Assembly (NCBI RefSeq): GCF_014197145.1
Contig: NZ_JACIEZ010000002.1
Span: 62,001 to 126,000, forward strand
Reading direction: 5' to 3'
Source: Gellertiella hungarica
GTDB taxonomy: Bacteria; Pseudomonadota; Alphaproteobacteria; Rhizobiales; Rhizobiaceae
Length of the DNA stretch: 64,000 bases
The notes under the pieces are model-generated. The model worked only from the letters and a program-made list of their open reading frames with translations. It did no database searches and was not told where the DNA came from. Positions 51,035-59,610 of this stretch are shown here, piece after piece. The position numbers and the translations under genes are program-made. Within the stretch, counting starts at the first letter, position 1, and the number at the start of each line of letters is the position of its first letter.

Positions 51035-51949
51035 ATGGAACTCTGGGTCGTCATCACCATCGCCAGCGCATTTCTCCAGAACATGCGCTCGGTCTTCCAG
51101 AAACATCTCAAGGGGCAGATGGGCACGACGGCAGCGACCTTCGTGCGCTTCGGCTTCGGGGTGCCTTTCGCGATCCTCTACCTGGCGATCCTGCATCTCG
51201 GCCTCGGCCATCCGCTGCCCGTGCCGAACGGCGCCTTCTTCGCCTGGGGGGTCATCGGCGGGCTGGCGCAGATCGGCGCCACCTTCCTGCTCGTGCATCT
51301 CTTTTCCTTCCGGAATTTCGCCGTGGGCACGGCCTATTCCCGCACGGAGCCGATGCAGGCGGCCCTCATCGCCTATCTCTTTCTCGGAGAGCGGCTCAAC
51401 GCCAACGATCTCGTTGCGCTCTGCCTGTCCATGGCGGGCGTGATGCTCATCTCGGTTGCGCGTACCGATATCAGCCCCCGTTCGCTGCTGGAATCCACCT
51501 TCAGCCGCACGGCGCGCATCGGCCTTCTGTCCGGCCTGCTCTTCGGCCTGTCCGCCGTGGCCTACAGTTCCGCTTCGGGATCGCTGGCCGCGGGCCTGCC
51601 TGCGCGGGATGCCGCCATGCAGGCGGGCTTCACGCTCGTCTATGTCATCCTGCTCCAGACAGCGGTGATGCTGGGGTGGCTCGCCTGGCGCGAGCCCGGC
51701 GAAATCAGGCGTATACGGTCGGCCTGGCGGGTCTCGCTGGCCACGGGCTTCGTCGGCGCCACCGCTTCCTTCGGCTGGTTCACGGCCATGACACTGCAGC
51801 AGGCGGCGCTCGTCCGTTCTCTCGCCCAGATCGAGATGGTCTTCACCTTCGCCTCCACGGCGCTCGTCTTCAAGGAGCGGGTGAACCGGCTGGAGGTCGT
51901 CGGCTGCGCGCTCATCGTCTCCGGCATTCTGCTTCTCTTCCTGCTGTGA
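51035..51949 (+). CDS. EamA-family (drug/metabolite superfamily) transporter
   Basis: Inner-membrane carrier of 304 aa with ten predicted helices in two EamA repeats. The second repeat begins near residue 160 (ARIGLLSGLLFGLSAVAYSS). The C-terminal repeat holds the usual IEMVFTFASTALVFKERVNRLEVVG. The substrate is unknown. It is a plus-strand gene between two minus-strand genes (the HAD phosphatase and argB) and shares a hairpin region with argB at its end. Confidence 0.87.
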   Translation: MELWVVITIASAFLQNMRSVFQKHLKGQMGTTAATFVRFGFGVPFAILYLAILHLGLGHPLPVPNGAFFAWGVIGGLAQIGATFLLVHLFSFRNFAVGTAYSRTEPMQAALIAYLFLGERLNANDLVALCLSMAGVMLISVARTDISPRSLLESTFSRTARIGLLSGLLFGLSAVAYSSASGSLAAGLPARDAAMQAGFTLVYVILLQTAVMLGWLAWREPGEIRRIRSAWRVSLATGFVGATASFGWFTAMTLQQAALVRSLAQIEMVFTFASTALVFKERVNRLEVVGCALIVSGILLLFLL

Positions 51950-51973
51950 AAAACCCGGCCGCGGGGCCGGGTT
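51949..51973 (-). terminator. argB terminator (convergent with the EamA gene)
   Basis: AACCCGGCC (51952-51960) and GGCCGGGTT (51965-51973) form a 9-bp stem with a GCGG loop. On the minus strand the hairpin runs into five T, so it terminates argB well; in the plus direction no T-run follows. Confidence 0.7.
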
Positions 51974-52004
51974 CAGAAAGAAGAAAGAGGGAAGGGGAAA
52001 GCAG

Positions 52005-52892
52005 TCAGGGCACCAGAAGCGTGCCCGCGCCGCCCTCGGTGAAGAGTTCGAGCAGCACCGCGTGAGCCGTCTTGCCATTGAGGATCACGACGCCCTGCAC
52101 GCCGGCCTTGATCGCCTCGATGCAGGTCTCGACCTTGGGGATCATGCCGCCGGAAATCGTTCCGTCCTTGATCAGCGCCCGCGCCTCGGCCACCGACAGT
52201 TCCTTGATCAGCTCGCCGTTCTTGTTCAGCACGCCCGGAACGTCGGTGAGGAAGAGGAGACGGGTCGCGTTGAGCGCCCCGGCAATGGCGCCCGCAAAGG
52301 TATCGGCATTGATATTGTAGGTGTGGCCGTCGCGGCCGGGGGCTACGGGCGCAATGACCGGGATCATTTCCGAACGGGCCAGAAGATCGAGAAGCGTCCG
52401 GTCCACTTCCACCACCTCGCCAACGAAGCCGAGATCGAGCACGCGCTCAATGTTGCTGTCCGGATCGGTCACGGTCTTGGTGGCCTTTTCGGCAAACACC
52501 ATGTTGCCGTCCTTGCCGCAGAGGCCGATGGCCCATTCGCCCGTCTGGTTGATGAGAGCCACGATCTCCTTGTTGATCGAGCCGGCGAGTACCATCTCCA
52601 CGATCTCGACCGTCTTCTGGTCGGTGACGCGCAGACCCCCTTCGAATTTCGATTCGATGCCGAGCTTGGTCAGCATGGCGCCGATCTGCGGGCCGCCGCC
52701 GTGCACGACGATGGGGTTGACGCCCGACTGCTTGAGCAGTGCGATGTCGGCGGCAAAGGCCCGGCCGAGTTCCGGGTTGCCCATGGCATGGCCGCCATAC
52801 TTCACCACGATGGTGGTGTTTTCGTAACGCTGCATGAACGGCAGCGCCTGCGCCAGAAGCCGTGCCTGCATTTCGCTTTCGGAAGTCGTCAT
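52005..52892 (-). CDS. argB: Acetylglutamate kinase
   Basis: Phosphorylates N-acetylglutamate in arginine synthesis. The 295-aa protein has the phosphate-binding [12 protein letters not shown] near residue 27, [11 protein letters not shown] and the C-terminal [14 protein letters not shown]. The N-terminal helix ending in the YENTT segment is the extension typical of arginine-sensitive, hexameric enzymes. In many Rhizobiales argB directly follows engB; here 2.3 kb of plus-strand genes lie between them. Confidence 0.96.
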   Translation of the reverse strand: MTTSESEMQARLLAQALPFMQRYENTTIVVKYGGHAMGNPELGRAFAADIALLKQSGVNPIVVHGGGPQIGAMLTKLGIESKFEGGLRVTDQKTVEIVEMVLAGSINKEIVALINQTGEWAIGLCGKDGNMVFAEKATKTVTDPDSNIERVLDLGFVGEVVEVDRTLLDLLARSEMIPVIAPVAPGRDGHTYNINADTFAGAIAGALNATRLLFLTDVPGVLNKNGELIKELSVAEARALIKDGTISGGMIPKVETCIEAIKAGVQGVVILNGKTAHAVLLELFTEGGAGTLLVP

Positions 52893-53149
52893 CGCCTCAA
52901 AACCCTTCGCGCCTGGCGGCCTCCGCTTCGGCCGCGTCGAGCGCGCCTTTTATCGCAAGTTTCTGACAGTGGGAATAATCCATGGAAAAACTTTGCCGGC
53001 TCGCCTCGTCGGCAGAGGGGGCCTTCTCACGCTGCATTCTTTCCTCTAGGTTGCCCTTGCCGACTTGTAATTTCTACGCAAATCGCCGCCCGGGAGACCC
53101 GTTCGCAAGGCATCGGGGAAGGCCCGGCACAAGCATTCTGGAAGGGCGC

Positions 53150-53689
53150 ATGGCCGTCGACGACCTGTCTGAACTCATTTCGCGTGTCGCGCTTCGCGAC
53201 CGAGCGGCCTTTTCGCTGTTATATCAGCGATCCAGTCCGAAACTTTTTGCCGTCTGTCTTCGTATATTGAAGGACAGGACAGAGGCTGAGGAAGCGCTCC
53301 AGGAGGTATTCATCAAGGTCTGGCAACGCGCCGACCGGTTCGCCTCCGAAGGCAGAAACGCGTCGGGGTGGCTCACCGCCATCGCGCGCAACCATTCCAT
53401 CGACCTCATCCGCACGCGCAAGCCGATCGCCGACCAGATCGAGGAGGAATACGACCTCGCCGATCCGTCGCCCGATCCCGAGCGCGAGGCAGAGCTGTCT
53501 GCCGAGGGGCGCCGCATCGATCGCTGCATGAACGAGCTCGATCCGGACCGCGCCACGGCCGTCCGCCGGGCCTATGTGGAAGGCCTGAGTTACCAGGAAC
53601 TGGCCGACCAGTTCCGCGTGCCGCTGAATACGATGAGGACCTGGCTCAGGCGCAGCCTTATCAAACTGAGAGAGTGTCTGGACCGATGA
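53150..53689 (+). CDS. sigK: ECF sigma factor, SigK-like
   Basis: A 179-aa extracytoplasmic-function sigma factor. Region 2 spans about 20-90 (LLYQRSSPKLFAVCLRILKD, then EVFIKVWQRADRF) and region 4 about 125-175 (SYQELADQFRVPLNTMRTWLRRSLIKLRECL). It resembles the SigK-type group that pairs with RskA-like anti-sigma factors. ATG 53150 follows GGAAGGG; an upstream frame to 52982 is not coding-like. The stop overlaps the anti-sigma start (ATGA). The 53150-55151 block is probably a self-contained regulon core. Confidence 0.88.
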   Translation: MAVDDLSELISRVALRDRAAFSLLYQRSSPKLFAVCLRILKDRTEAEEALQEVFIKVWQRADRFASEGRNASGWLTAIARNHSIDLIRTRKPIADQIEEEYDLADPSPDPEREAELSAEGRRIDRCMNELDPDRATAVRRAYVEGLSYQELADQFRVPLNTMRTWLRRSLIKLRECLDR

Positions 53690-54396
53690 CAACGCCCGAT
53701 CGCAGCAGTGGAGACCGTTCCCGCGACGAAGTCCTCGCCGGCGAATATGTGCTCGGCGTCCTGTCGGCCATCGACCGGCGAAAGGTCGAGGCGCGGATGG
53801 TGCTCGACCAGAACTTCGCCGCCATCGTCCAGCGCTGGCAGGAGAACCTCGCCTCCTTCGAGGCGGAATATGGTACCGAAGCGCCGCCCGCATGGATCTA
53901 TCCCCGCATAGAACAGCGCCTTTACGGGGCGCCTGCCGCAAAACCCCCGGTGGGGCTGTGGCAGTCGCTGGCCTTCTGGCGGACCGTCACCGCCCTGTCT
54001 CTCGTGGTGGCCGTCGGTATCGGCCTCAGCCAGCTCAAGCTCGGCGGTGCAAGCGACAGCGAGCTTGTGGCATCGCTGGTGGGTGAGGGAAATGCCGTCA
54101 GCTATGCCTCGTCCTACGACCCCCAGACGGGCCTGTTCCGGATGACGCCGGTCGCCGCCGGCCCGGAGAAGGAGAAGTCGCTGGAACTCTGGCTGATCCA
54201 GGGCAGCAATCCCGCCATCTCGCTCGGCGTTCTGCCGCAGACGGGGGAGGGCGAGCTCATGGTACCGGCCGAGTGGCGTGACAAGATCAAGGAAGGCGAT
54301 CTCTTTGCCATCAGTCTGGAAGCCTTCGGCGGGTCGCCCACCGGCAAGGCACAGGGACCCGTACTGGCGGTTGGTCCTGCCAAGGTCAAGAAGTAA
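53686..54396 (+). CDS. RskA-family transmembrane anti-sigma factor
   Basis: A 236-aa single-pass membrane protein. The N-terminal cytoplasmic part (about 1-80) holds a sigma-binding helix region (EVLAGEYVLGVLSAIDRRKVEARM), with no H-x3-CxxC zinc motif. The membrane segment is about 97-116. The periplasmic C-terminus is an RskA domain with LELWLIQGSNPAISLGVLP and the ending GPVLAVGPAKVKK. The start overlaps the sigma-factor stop. Release of the sigma factor by regulated proteolysis is the family model. Confidence 0.88.
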   Translation: MTTPDRSSGDRSRDEVLAGEYVLGVLSAIDRRKVEARMVLDQNFAAIVQRWQENLASFEAEYGTEAPPAWIYPRIEQRLYGAPAAKPPVGLWQSLAFWRTVTALSLVVAVGIGLSQLKLGGASDSELVASLVGEGNAVSYASSYDPQTGLFRMTPVAAGPEKEKSLELWLIQGSNPAISLGVLPQTGEGELMVPAEWRDKIKEGDLFAISLEAFGGSPTGKAQGPVLAVGPAKVKK

Positions 54397-54420
54397 CGGA
54401 CAGGAAAGACGTATACGAAA

Positions 54421-54448
54421 AGGGGGCTTAACGGCCCCTTAATTTTTT
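54421..54448 (+). terminator. Terminator after the anti-sigma gene
   Basis: A stem of AGGGGGC (54421-54427) with GCCCCTT (54434-54440), including one G-U pair, has a TTAACG loop and is followed by AATTTTTT. It separates sigK-rskA from the fasciclin gene, so the latter needs its own promoter. Confidence 0.75.
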
Positions 54449-54468
54449 GCAGAAAAAATTTTGATCAT

Positions 54469-54497
54469 TGAAACTAATTTTGAGCGCATCCCGTATA
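54469..54497 (+). promoter_or_regulatory. Candidate ECF-type promoter for the fasciclin gene
   Basis: TGAAAC (54469-54474), a 17-base spacer, then CGTATA (54492-54497). ECF promoters typically carry an AAC core at -35 and CGT at -10 with this spacing. It lies between the sigK-rskA terminator and the fasciclin start and would give a leader of about 90 nt. I could not find an equally good match in front of sigK. Confidence 0.45.
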
Positions 54498-54593
54498 TCC
54501 AGTATCCGGCACAACAGAATATCCGGATCAAGACATGCGCCATAGGGAGGTCCATGGCGCGTGAACCCCAATCATTACTTATGGAGACGTGCC

Positions 54594-55151
54594 ATGAAGA
54601 AGGTATTCCTGCGCGCAATTCTTGCCGTTGCTCTCGCCGGTTCGGCCATGACCGCCGTCCAGGCCGCCAATCCCGAGGTGGGCGGCGCACCGATGTACGA
54701 AGACAAGAACATCGTGGAAAATGCCGTCAACTCAAAGGACCACACCACGCTGGTCGCGGCGGTGAAGGCTGCGGGCCTTGTCGAAACGCTGCAGGGCAAG
54801 GGTCCGTTCACGGTCTTTGCGCCCACCAATGCCGCCTTTGAAGCCTTGCCGGCCGGCACGGTCGAGACTCTCCTGAAGCCGGAGAACAAGGAACAGCTGA
54901 CGAAGGTGCTGACCTGCCATGTGGTCGGTGCGGAAGCCATGTCCGACGCGATCGGCAAGATGATCAAGGATGATGGCGGCAAGCACCCGGTCAAGACGCT
55001 CGGCGGCTGCACGCTGACGGCGGAAGAGAAGGACGGGAAGATCACCCTGACCGACGAGAACGGCGGCGTTGCCACCGTGACCATCGCCGATGTCAAGCAG
55101 TCGAACGGCGTCATTGACGTCATCGACAAGGTCATCCTGCCGAAGATGTAA
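54594..55151 (+). CDS. Secreted fasciclin (FAS1)-domain protein
   Basis: A 185-aa exported protein with a Sec signal peptide (1-25, AVQA) and one FAS1 domain. The H1/H2 boxes are visible (GPFTVFAPTNAAFEALP and VIDVIDKVILPKM), and two cysteines (in LTCHVV and GGCTL) could form a disulphide. Similar proteins include Nex18 of S. meliloti and MPT70/MPT83 of mycobacteria. ATG 54594 follows GGAG; an upstream frame to 54561 exists. It sits directly behind the sigma/anti-sigma pair with its own ECF-looking promoter. Confidence 0.92.
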   Translation: MKKVFLRAILAVALAGSAMTAVQAANPEVGGAPMYEDKNIVENAVNSKDHTTLVAAVKAAGLVETLQGKGPFTVFAPTNAAFEALPAGTVETLLKPENKEQLTKVLTCHVVGAEAMSDAIGKMIKDDGGKHPVKTLGGCTLTAEEKDGKITLTDENGGVATVTIADVKQSNGVIDVIDKVILPKM

Positions 55152-55158
55152 GCGAGGA

Positions 55159-55187
55159 GGCCGCCCGCTGCACCTGCGCGGGCGGCC
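55159..55187. terminator. Bidirectional hairpin between the fasciclin and engB genes
   Basis: GGCCGCCCGC (55159-55168) and GCGGGCGGCC (55178-55187) form a perfect 10-bp stem with a nine-base loop in the 41-base gap between two convergent stops. The T content of the tail (ATCCTT) is low. Confidence 0.6.
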
Positions 55188-55192
55188 ATCCT

Positions 55193-55846
55193 TCAGTGTC
55201 CGATCGTTTCGAGGATCGCGGCCCGGAGGTCGTCGAGCCCCTTTCCTTTTTCCGACGACGTGGCGATCACGGCGGGATAGGCCGCCGGCCGCTTCTTGAT
55301 CTTGTCCATGGTCTCCGCGATCAGGCGCGGCACGCCGGCTTCCTTGATCTTGTCCGTCTTGGTGAGCACGATCTGGTAGGATACGGCCGCCTTGTCGAGG
55401 AGCGTCAGCACGTCCTCGTCGTTTTTCTTGATCCCGTGCCGGCTGTCGATCAGCACATAGACGCGCTTCAGCGTCGCACGACCCCTCAGGTAATCGAAGA
55501 CGAGCTTTGTCCAGGCGTCCACCTGTTCCTTGGGCGCCTGCGCATAGCCATAGCCGGGCATGTCCACCAGCGCCATCGGCGGCAGGTCGTCACCCTCGCC
55601 GGAATAGCCATCCGGTACGAAGTAGTTCAGTTCCTGCGTCCGGCCCGGCGTGTTCGAGGTGCGGGCAAGGCCCTTCTGGCCCGTCAGCGCATTGATGAGC
55701 GAGGACTTGCCGACATTCGAGCGGCCGGCAAAGGCCACTTCCATCGGGCCTTCCGGGGGAAGGAATTTGAGGGAAGGCACGCCGCGGATGAAGATCCACG
55801 GGTTTCCGAAGAGCGGCTTTTCGCCCTGCTCCGCATCATTGGCCAT
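55193..55846 (-). CDS. engB: Ribosome biogenesis GTPase EngB (YihA/YsxC)
   Basis: Essential GTPase for 50S subunit assembly. The 217-aa protein has the P-loop [14 protein letters not shown] near residue 41, the switch motif VDMPGYGYA (DxxG), TKTD (NKxD equivalent) and ATSSEKGKG. In related genomes yidC, engB and argB run together. Here the EamA gene lies upstream and the sigK cassette lies downstream. Confidence 0.96.
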   Translation of the reverse strand: MANDAEQGEKPLFGNPWIFIRGVPSLKFLPPEGPMEVAFAGRSNVGKSSLINALTGQKGLARTSNTPGRTQELNYFVPDGYSGEGDDLPPMALVDMPGYGYAQAPKEQVDAWTKLVFDYLRGRATLKRVYVLIDSRHGIKKNDEDVLTLLDKAAVSYQIVLTKTDKIKEAGVPRLIAETMDKIKKRPAAYPAVIATSSEKGKGLDDLRAAILETIGH

Positions 55847-55914
55847 CGGCAGTCACTTTCCATGTCCGGCGTTCTTGCCACCGGCTTCACGGTTTTGGCC
55901 GGCAAAGTCAAGGA

Positions 55915-56832
55915 TCAATGGCCCTTCAGCATTCGCTGCTGCCGCAGATATTCCGCCCCGAGATAGCTGAGGAGGGCGGCGAGGATGAGCGTGCCGCCGA
56001 TGATCGCGCGGATATCCGGGACCTCGCCGTTGAAGATCGCGACCCAGACCGGGCTGAGCATGGTTTCCGCCGTGCCGAGGAGAGCGGCGAGCGCGGAGGG
56101 CACCAGGCGCGCTCCCGTGACGAAGAGCGCCATGCCGAGGCCGAGATTGAAGACGCCGAAACCGTAGAGGATCGCGAACTGTTCCGGCGAGACCGCCAGA
56201 CTGACGGCCTGGGTAGAGGCGATGATGCTGGCGATGAAACCGCCCGTACAGGCCGCCGGCGTCATCCGCACATCGGGATAGCGCCGGGTCAGCACGGTGG
56301 TTGCTGCGAAGACGAGCGCGATGGCGAGGGCCAGCGCGTCACCCTTCGGCGAAATCGACCCGTCGAAGGATTTCGACATCATGATCGCCACTCCGGCGAT
56401 CACGGCAGCGATCGCGGCCCAGGTCAGCGCAGAAATCCGCTCCTTGTAGACGATCCGGCTGAGCAGCGCCGCAAAGAGCGGCACGCCCGCCTGGATGAGC
56501 ACCACGTTGGCAACCGTGGTGTACTGGATCGCCACGATGAAGCAGGTCGTCGCGATCGTGAAGCTCGAGGCAACGACGGCACCGGGCCATCCCATGTTGC
56601 GAAAGAGCGTCAGCGTGCCGCGCAGTCCGTCGCGGAACAGCATGAAGAAGAGCAGGAAGACCGCGGCGAACAGGCATCGCCAGAAGATGACGGCCCAGCT
56701 GTCGTCCATGGCAAGGAAGCGGGCGATGGCGCCGCCGAAGCTCCAGAAGAAGGCCGAACCGAAGACGAGGAGCGCGCCTGTCTTTTCCTGCGCTCCGAAC
56801 TGCCCGGCTGCTGCCGGCATCACCTGGGACAT
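55915..56832 (-). CDS. EamA-family (DMT) transporter
   Basis: A 305-aa ten-helix inner-membrane transporter with two EamA repeats; the first starts near residue 20 (ALLVFGSAFFWSFGGAIAR) and the second at about 160. ATG 56832 is chosen because GGAGAGG lies seven bases upstream; the frame to 56922 is excluded. The substrate is unknown. It is only distantly like the EamA protein at 51035-51949, so the two are not a recent duplication by eye. It sits on the minus strand between yidC and engB. Confidence 0.87.
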   Translation of the reverse strand: MSQVMPAAAGQFGAQEKTGALLVFGSAFFWSFGGAIARFLAMDDSWAVIFWRCLFAAVFLLFFMLFRDGLRGTLTLFRNMGWPGAVVASSFTIATTCFIVAIQYTTVANVVLIQAGVPLFAALLSRIVYKERISALTWAAIAAVIAGVAIMMSKSFDGSISPKGDALALAIALVFAATTVLTRRYPDVRMTPAACTGGFIASIIASTQAVSLAVSPEQFAILYGFGVFNLGLGMALFVTGARLVPSALAALLGTAETMLSPVWVAIFNGEVPDIRAIIGGTLILAALLSYLGAEYLRQQRMLKGH

Positions 56833-56961
56833 GCTTGGCCTCTCCTCATCCTTCCGGCAGACTAGCAGCCGACACGCCGAAAACGGGACCGGCGGCGACA
56901 TTTCCACGCCGCAGGTGAACAATTCCTTGCCGCAAATTCCTGAAAACGCGGGGTTTCAACG

Positions 56962-56989
56962 AAAAACCCCGGGCCGGGCCCGGGGTTTT
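56962..56989 (-). terminator. Terminator after yidC
   Basis: A long GC-rich inverted repeat (AAAACCCCGGG on one side, CCCGGGGTTTT on the other, within 56962-56989) lies 6 bases beyond the yidC stop. It is flanked by T-runs in both directions. Confidence 0.75.
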
Positions 56990-56994
56990 CACGT

Positions 56995-58788
56995 TTACTC
57001 GGCTGGCTTGGGCTTTCGCCGGAAGAGCCCTGCCAGATTGTCGAAGAGCTCGATCTTGGCGCCGTTGCGCTTCATGATGATGCCCTGCTGGATGATGGAA
57101 AGGGTGTTGTTCCATGCCCAGTAGATGATGAGGCCGGCCGGGAAGGTGGCCATCATGAAGGTGAAGATGACCGGCATCCAGTTGAACACCATGGCCTGCG
57201 CCGGATCCGGCGGTGTGGGGTTCATCCGCATCTGCAGGAACATGGTGACGCCCATGATCAGCGGCCAGACGCCGATATGCAGGAAGGTGGGTGCGGTGAA
57301 GGGCAGGAGGCCGAAGAGGTTGATGATGCTCGTCGGATCCGGCGCGGAAAGGTCATGAATCCAGCCGAAGAAGGGCGCGTGGCGCATCTCGATGGTGACG
57401 TAGATGACCTTGTACAGCGAGAAGAAGATCGGAATCTGGAAGGCAATGGGCCAGCAGCCCGCCAGCGGATTGATCTTCTCGGTCTTGTAGAGCTCCATGG
57501 TGGCCTGCTGCAGGCCCATGCGGTCGTCGCCGAACTTTTCCTTCAGCGCCTGCATCTTGGGCTGCACCATCTTCATCTTGGCCATGGACGCATACTGCTT
57601 GTTGGCCAGCGGATAGAAGAGAGCCTTGACGACGATGGTCGTCGCCAGGATGGCGATGCCGAAATTGCCGAAGTAGCGATAGAAGAAATCCATCAGCTTG
57701 AACATCGGCTTGGTGATGAAATAGAACCAGCCCCAGTCGATCAGGCGGTCGAACTTCGGCACCTCGAACTTGGCGAAGTAGCCGTCGACGACAGGCACTT
57801 CCTTCGCGCCGGCGAAGATCATGTTCTTCACCTCTGCGCTCTGGCCGGGCGCGACCGTAACCGGATCTGCGCGGAAATCCGCCTGGAAGGAGGGCTGCGC
57901 CGCATTCAGGTGCACGAAACGCGACGAGAAGGCCACATCCTGCGGGGGAATGAGCGCCGCGGCCCAGTATTTGTCGGTGATGCCAAGCCAGCCGGTCGTG
58001 GTCTTGGCGTGCTCGACATTTTCCTTCTCGATGTCGGAATACTTGCTCTCGGTGAGCTTCTGGTCCTCGAGAACCCCGAGGAAGCCCTCGTGGAGCACGT
58101 AGACCGATGCGCCCTGCGGCTTGTTGTAGCGCGTCACGCGGCCATAGAGCGAGGCGGCCACCGGCGCGCCGGAGCCATTGGTGATCTTGTCCGTGACTGT
58201 GAACATGTAGCGGTCGTCAACGGCAAAGGTGCGTGCAAAGGTCACACCCTTCTCGTTGGTGAAGGTGAGCGTGACCGGCGTCTTGTCCGTCAGCTTGTCG
58301 TTGCCGGAGACGGTCCAGGCGGTGTCGGGGCCCGGCACCTTGCCGCTTTCTGGCGTCTCGATGTAGCCGAGTTCGGCAAAGTAGCCATCCTTGGTGTTGG
58401 ACGGGCTGAAAAGCGTGATCAGCGGGCTCTTCGGATCGACGGTCTCGCGGTAGTTCTTGAGCTTCAGGTCGTCGAGGCGAGCGCCGACGAGACGGATCGA
58501 ACCCTGCAGGGCCGGCGTGTCGATCGCCAGGCGGGGCGAGGGTGCAGCAGCGTCTGCCGTGCCCGAGGGGGCGGCCTGGGCGGTGTTTCCGGCCGCAGGA
58601 GCCGCGGCGGGCGCGCCTGCTGCATCGGCGGGCTTGGCGGCGGTCTGGCTGGTGGTCTGCTGCGCCTTGGCGGCAAGTTCAGCCTTGCGCTGGGCTTCCA
58701 ATCGCGGGTTCATGTAGAAGAACTGCCATGCCATCACGATCAGCACGGACAGCACGATTGCCACGAGTGAATTGCGTTTGTTTTCCAT
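56995..58788 (-). CDS. yidC: Membrane protein insertase YidC
   Basis: Inserts and folds inner-membrane proteins alone or with SecYEG. The 597-aa product has an N-terminal transmembrane segment (about 9-24), a Ala/Pro-rich linker (about 37-85), a large periplasmic beta domain (about 90-350) and the C-terminal five-helix core. ATG 58788 is taken as the start because AGGA has ideal spacing to it; the adjacent ATG at 58791 is only three bases upstream. It follows rnpA with a one-base contact in the rpmH-rnpA-yidC order. Confidence 0.96.
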   Translation of the reverse strand: MENKRNSLVAIVLSVLIVMAWQFFYMNPRLEAQRKAELAAKAQQTTSQTAAKPADAAGAPAAAPAAGNTAQAAPSGTADAAAPSPRLAIDTPALQGSIRLVGARLDDLKLKNYRETVDPKSPLITLFSPSNTKDGYFAELGYIETPESGKVPGPDTAWTVSGNDKLTDKTPVTLTFTNEKGVTFARTFAVDDRYMFTVTDKITNGSGAPVAASLYGRVTRYNKPQGASVYVLHEGFLGVLEDQKLTESKYSDIEKENVEHAKTTTGWLGITDKYWAAALIPPQDVAFSSRFVHLNAAQPSFQADFRADPVTVAPGQSAEVKNMIFAGAKEVPVVDGYFAKFEVPKFDRLIDWGWFYFITKPMFKLMDFFYRYFGNFGIAILATTIVVKALFYPLANKQYASMAKMKMVQPKMQALKEKFGDDRMGLQQATMELYKTEKINPLAGCWPIAFQIPIFFSLYKVIYVTIEMRHAPFFGWIHDLSAPDPTSIINLFGLLPFTAPTFLHIGVWPLIMGVTMFLQMRMNPTPPDPAQAMVFNWMPVIFTFMMATFPAGLIIYWAWNNTLSIIQQGIIMKRNGAKIELFDNLAGLFRRKPKPAE

Positions 58789-59186
58789 CATACTTTCCTG
58801 GAGCGGCTTTCGCCCGGCCGCTTCGGCTGAGGCTTCGACTGGATGCGCTCTAACAACTGGGCCGTCAATTGCTCGAAGGAGACGTCGAGGACGTCCCGGC
58901 GGGCGACGATTACATAATCGTGGCCGGGCTGCATTGCAAACCCTGCCTTGAGGCGTACGGCCTCTCTGAGCCGGCGGCGCATCCGGTTGCGCTCCACGGC
59001 ATTGCCCTGTTTCTTGGTAACGGTGAATCCGGCCCTCGCGGCCGTCTCGGGTTCCTGGCGGTCCAGCACTTCCAGCAGGAAGGTCCGCCCTTTCCGTTTC
59101 TCGCCCTTCTGAACGGCGAGAAACTGCGGCCGGCTTTTCAGCCGCCCGACAGTCTTTTCGTTACGCTTTGCGTCATCGCCCGCCAT
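58788..59186 (-). CDS. rnpA: Ribonuclease P protein component
   Basis: Basic protein subunit of RNase P, which matures tRNA 5' ends. The 132-aa product shows the [25 protein letters not shown] signature (landmarks TKKQGNAV and [10 protein letters not shown]) near residues 53-77. Its N-terminus is about 15 residues longer than that of E. coli, and a later start is possible. It lies 20 bases after rpmH and touches yidC. Confidence 0.95.
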   Translation of the reverse strand: MAGDDAKRNEKTVGRLKSRPQFLAVQKGEKRKGRTFLLEVLDRQEPETAARAGFTVTKKQGNAVERNRMRRRLREAVRLKAGFAMQPGHDYVIVARRDVLDVSFEQLTAQLLERIQSKPQPKRPGESRSRKV

Positions 59187-59206
59187 CGCGACCGGGCAAT
59201 CCGGCC

Positions 59207-59341
59207 TTAGGCCGAAAGACGCTTGCGGCCACGGGCGCGGCGAGCAGAGAGGACCAGACGGCCGCCCTTGGTTGCCATGCGGGCGCGGAAGCCATGACGA
59301 CGCTTGCGAACAAGCTTGGAGGGTTGGTAGGTACGCTTCAT
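59207..59341 (-). CDS. rpmH: 50S ribosomal protein L34
   Basis: A 44-aa, highly basic ribosomal protein, read on the minus strand as [20 protein letters not shown] and ending RGRKRLSA. The complete L34 family pattern is present with the usual bacterial length. It heads the rpmH-rnpA-yidC cluster. Confidence 0.98.
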   Translation of the reverse strand: MKRTYQPSKLVRKRRHGFRARMATKGGRLVLSARRARGRKRLSA

Positions 59342-59463
59342 TTATTTGATTACCGCGGAGTGCGGCCCTTCTTGAATCTGTTCCCTGGGGAACAAGGAGC
59401 GTTTCGGATATTCATCAAGCCTGTTTCGCTGTCCTTGGACGGCTGAACTTGACGTGGCCGGGC

Positions 59464-59491
59464 TCTTAAGGGAGGAGCGGGCAAAAGTCAA
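59464..59491 (-). promoter_or_regulatory. Candidate promoter for rpmH-rnpA
   Basis: On the minus strand TTGACT (59491-59486) and TTAAGA (59469-59464) are separated by 16 bases, about 120 bases before the rpmH ATG. The leader also contains a small hairpin (GTTCCC/GGGAAC at 59379-59392). Found by eye only. Confidence 0.35.
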
Positions 59492-59610
59492 TCGCGCCCG
59501 GCCCTGTCGCAGATTCGGTCTCTCCTTCGCGATGTCCGGCATTGCCTCTCCGGCAGGGCGCCTATACCGTCGGATGTGACCCTCGCGCAACTGCGCGGGA
59601 GGGGTGCTGC

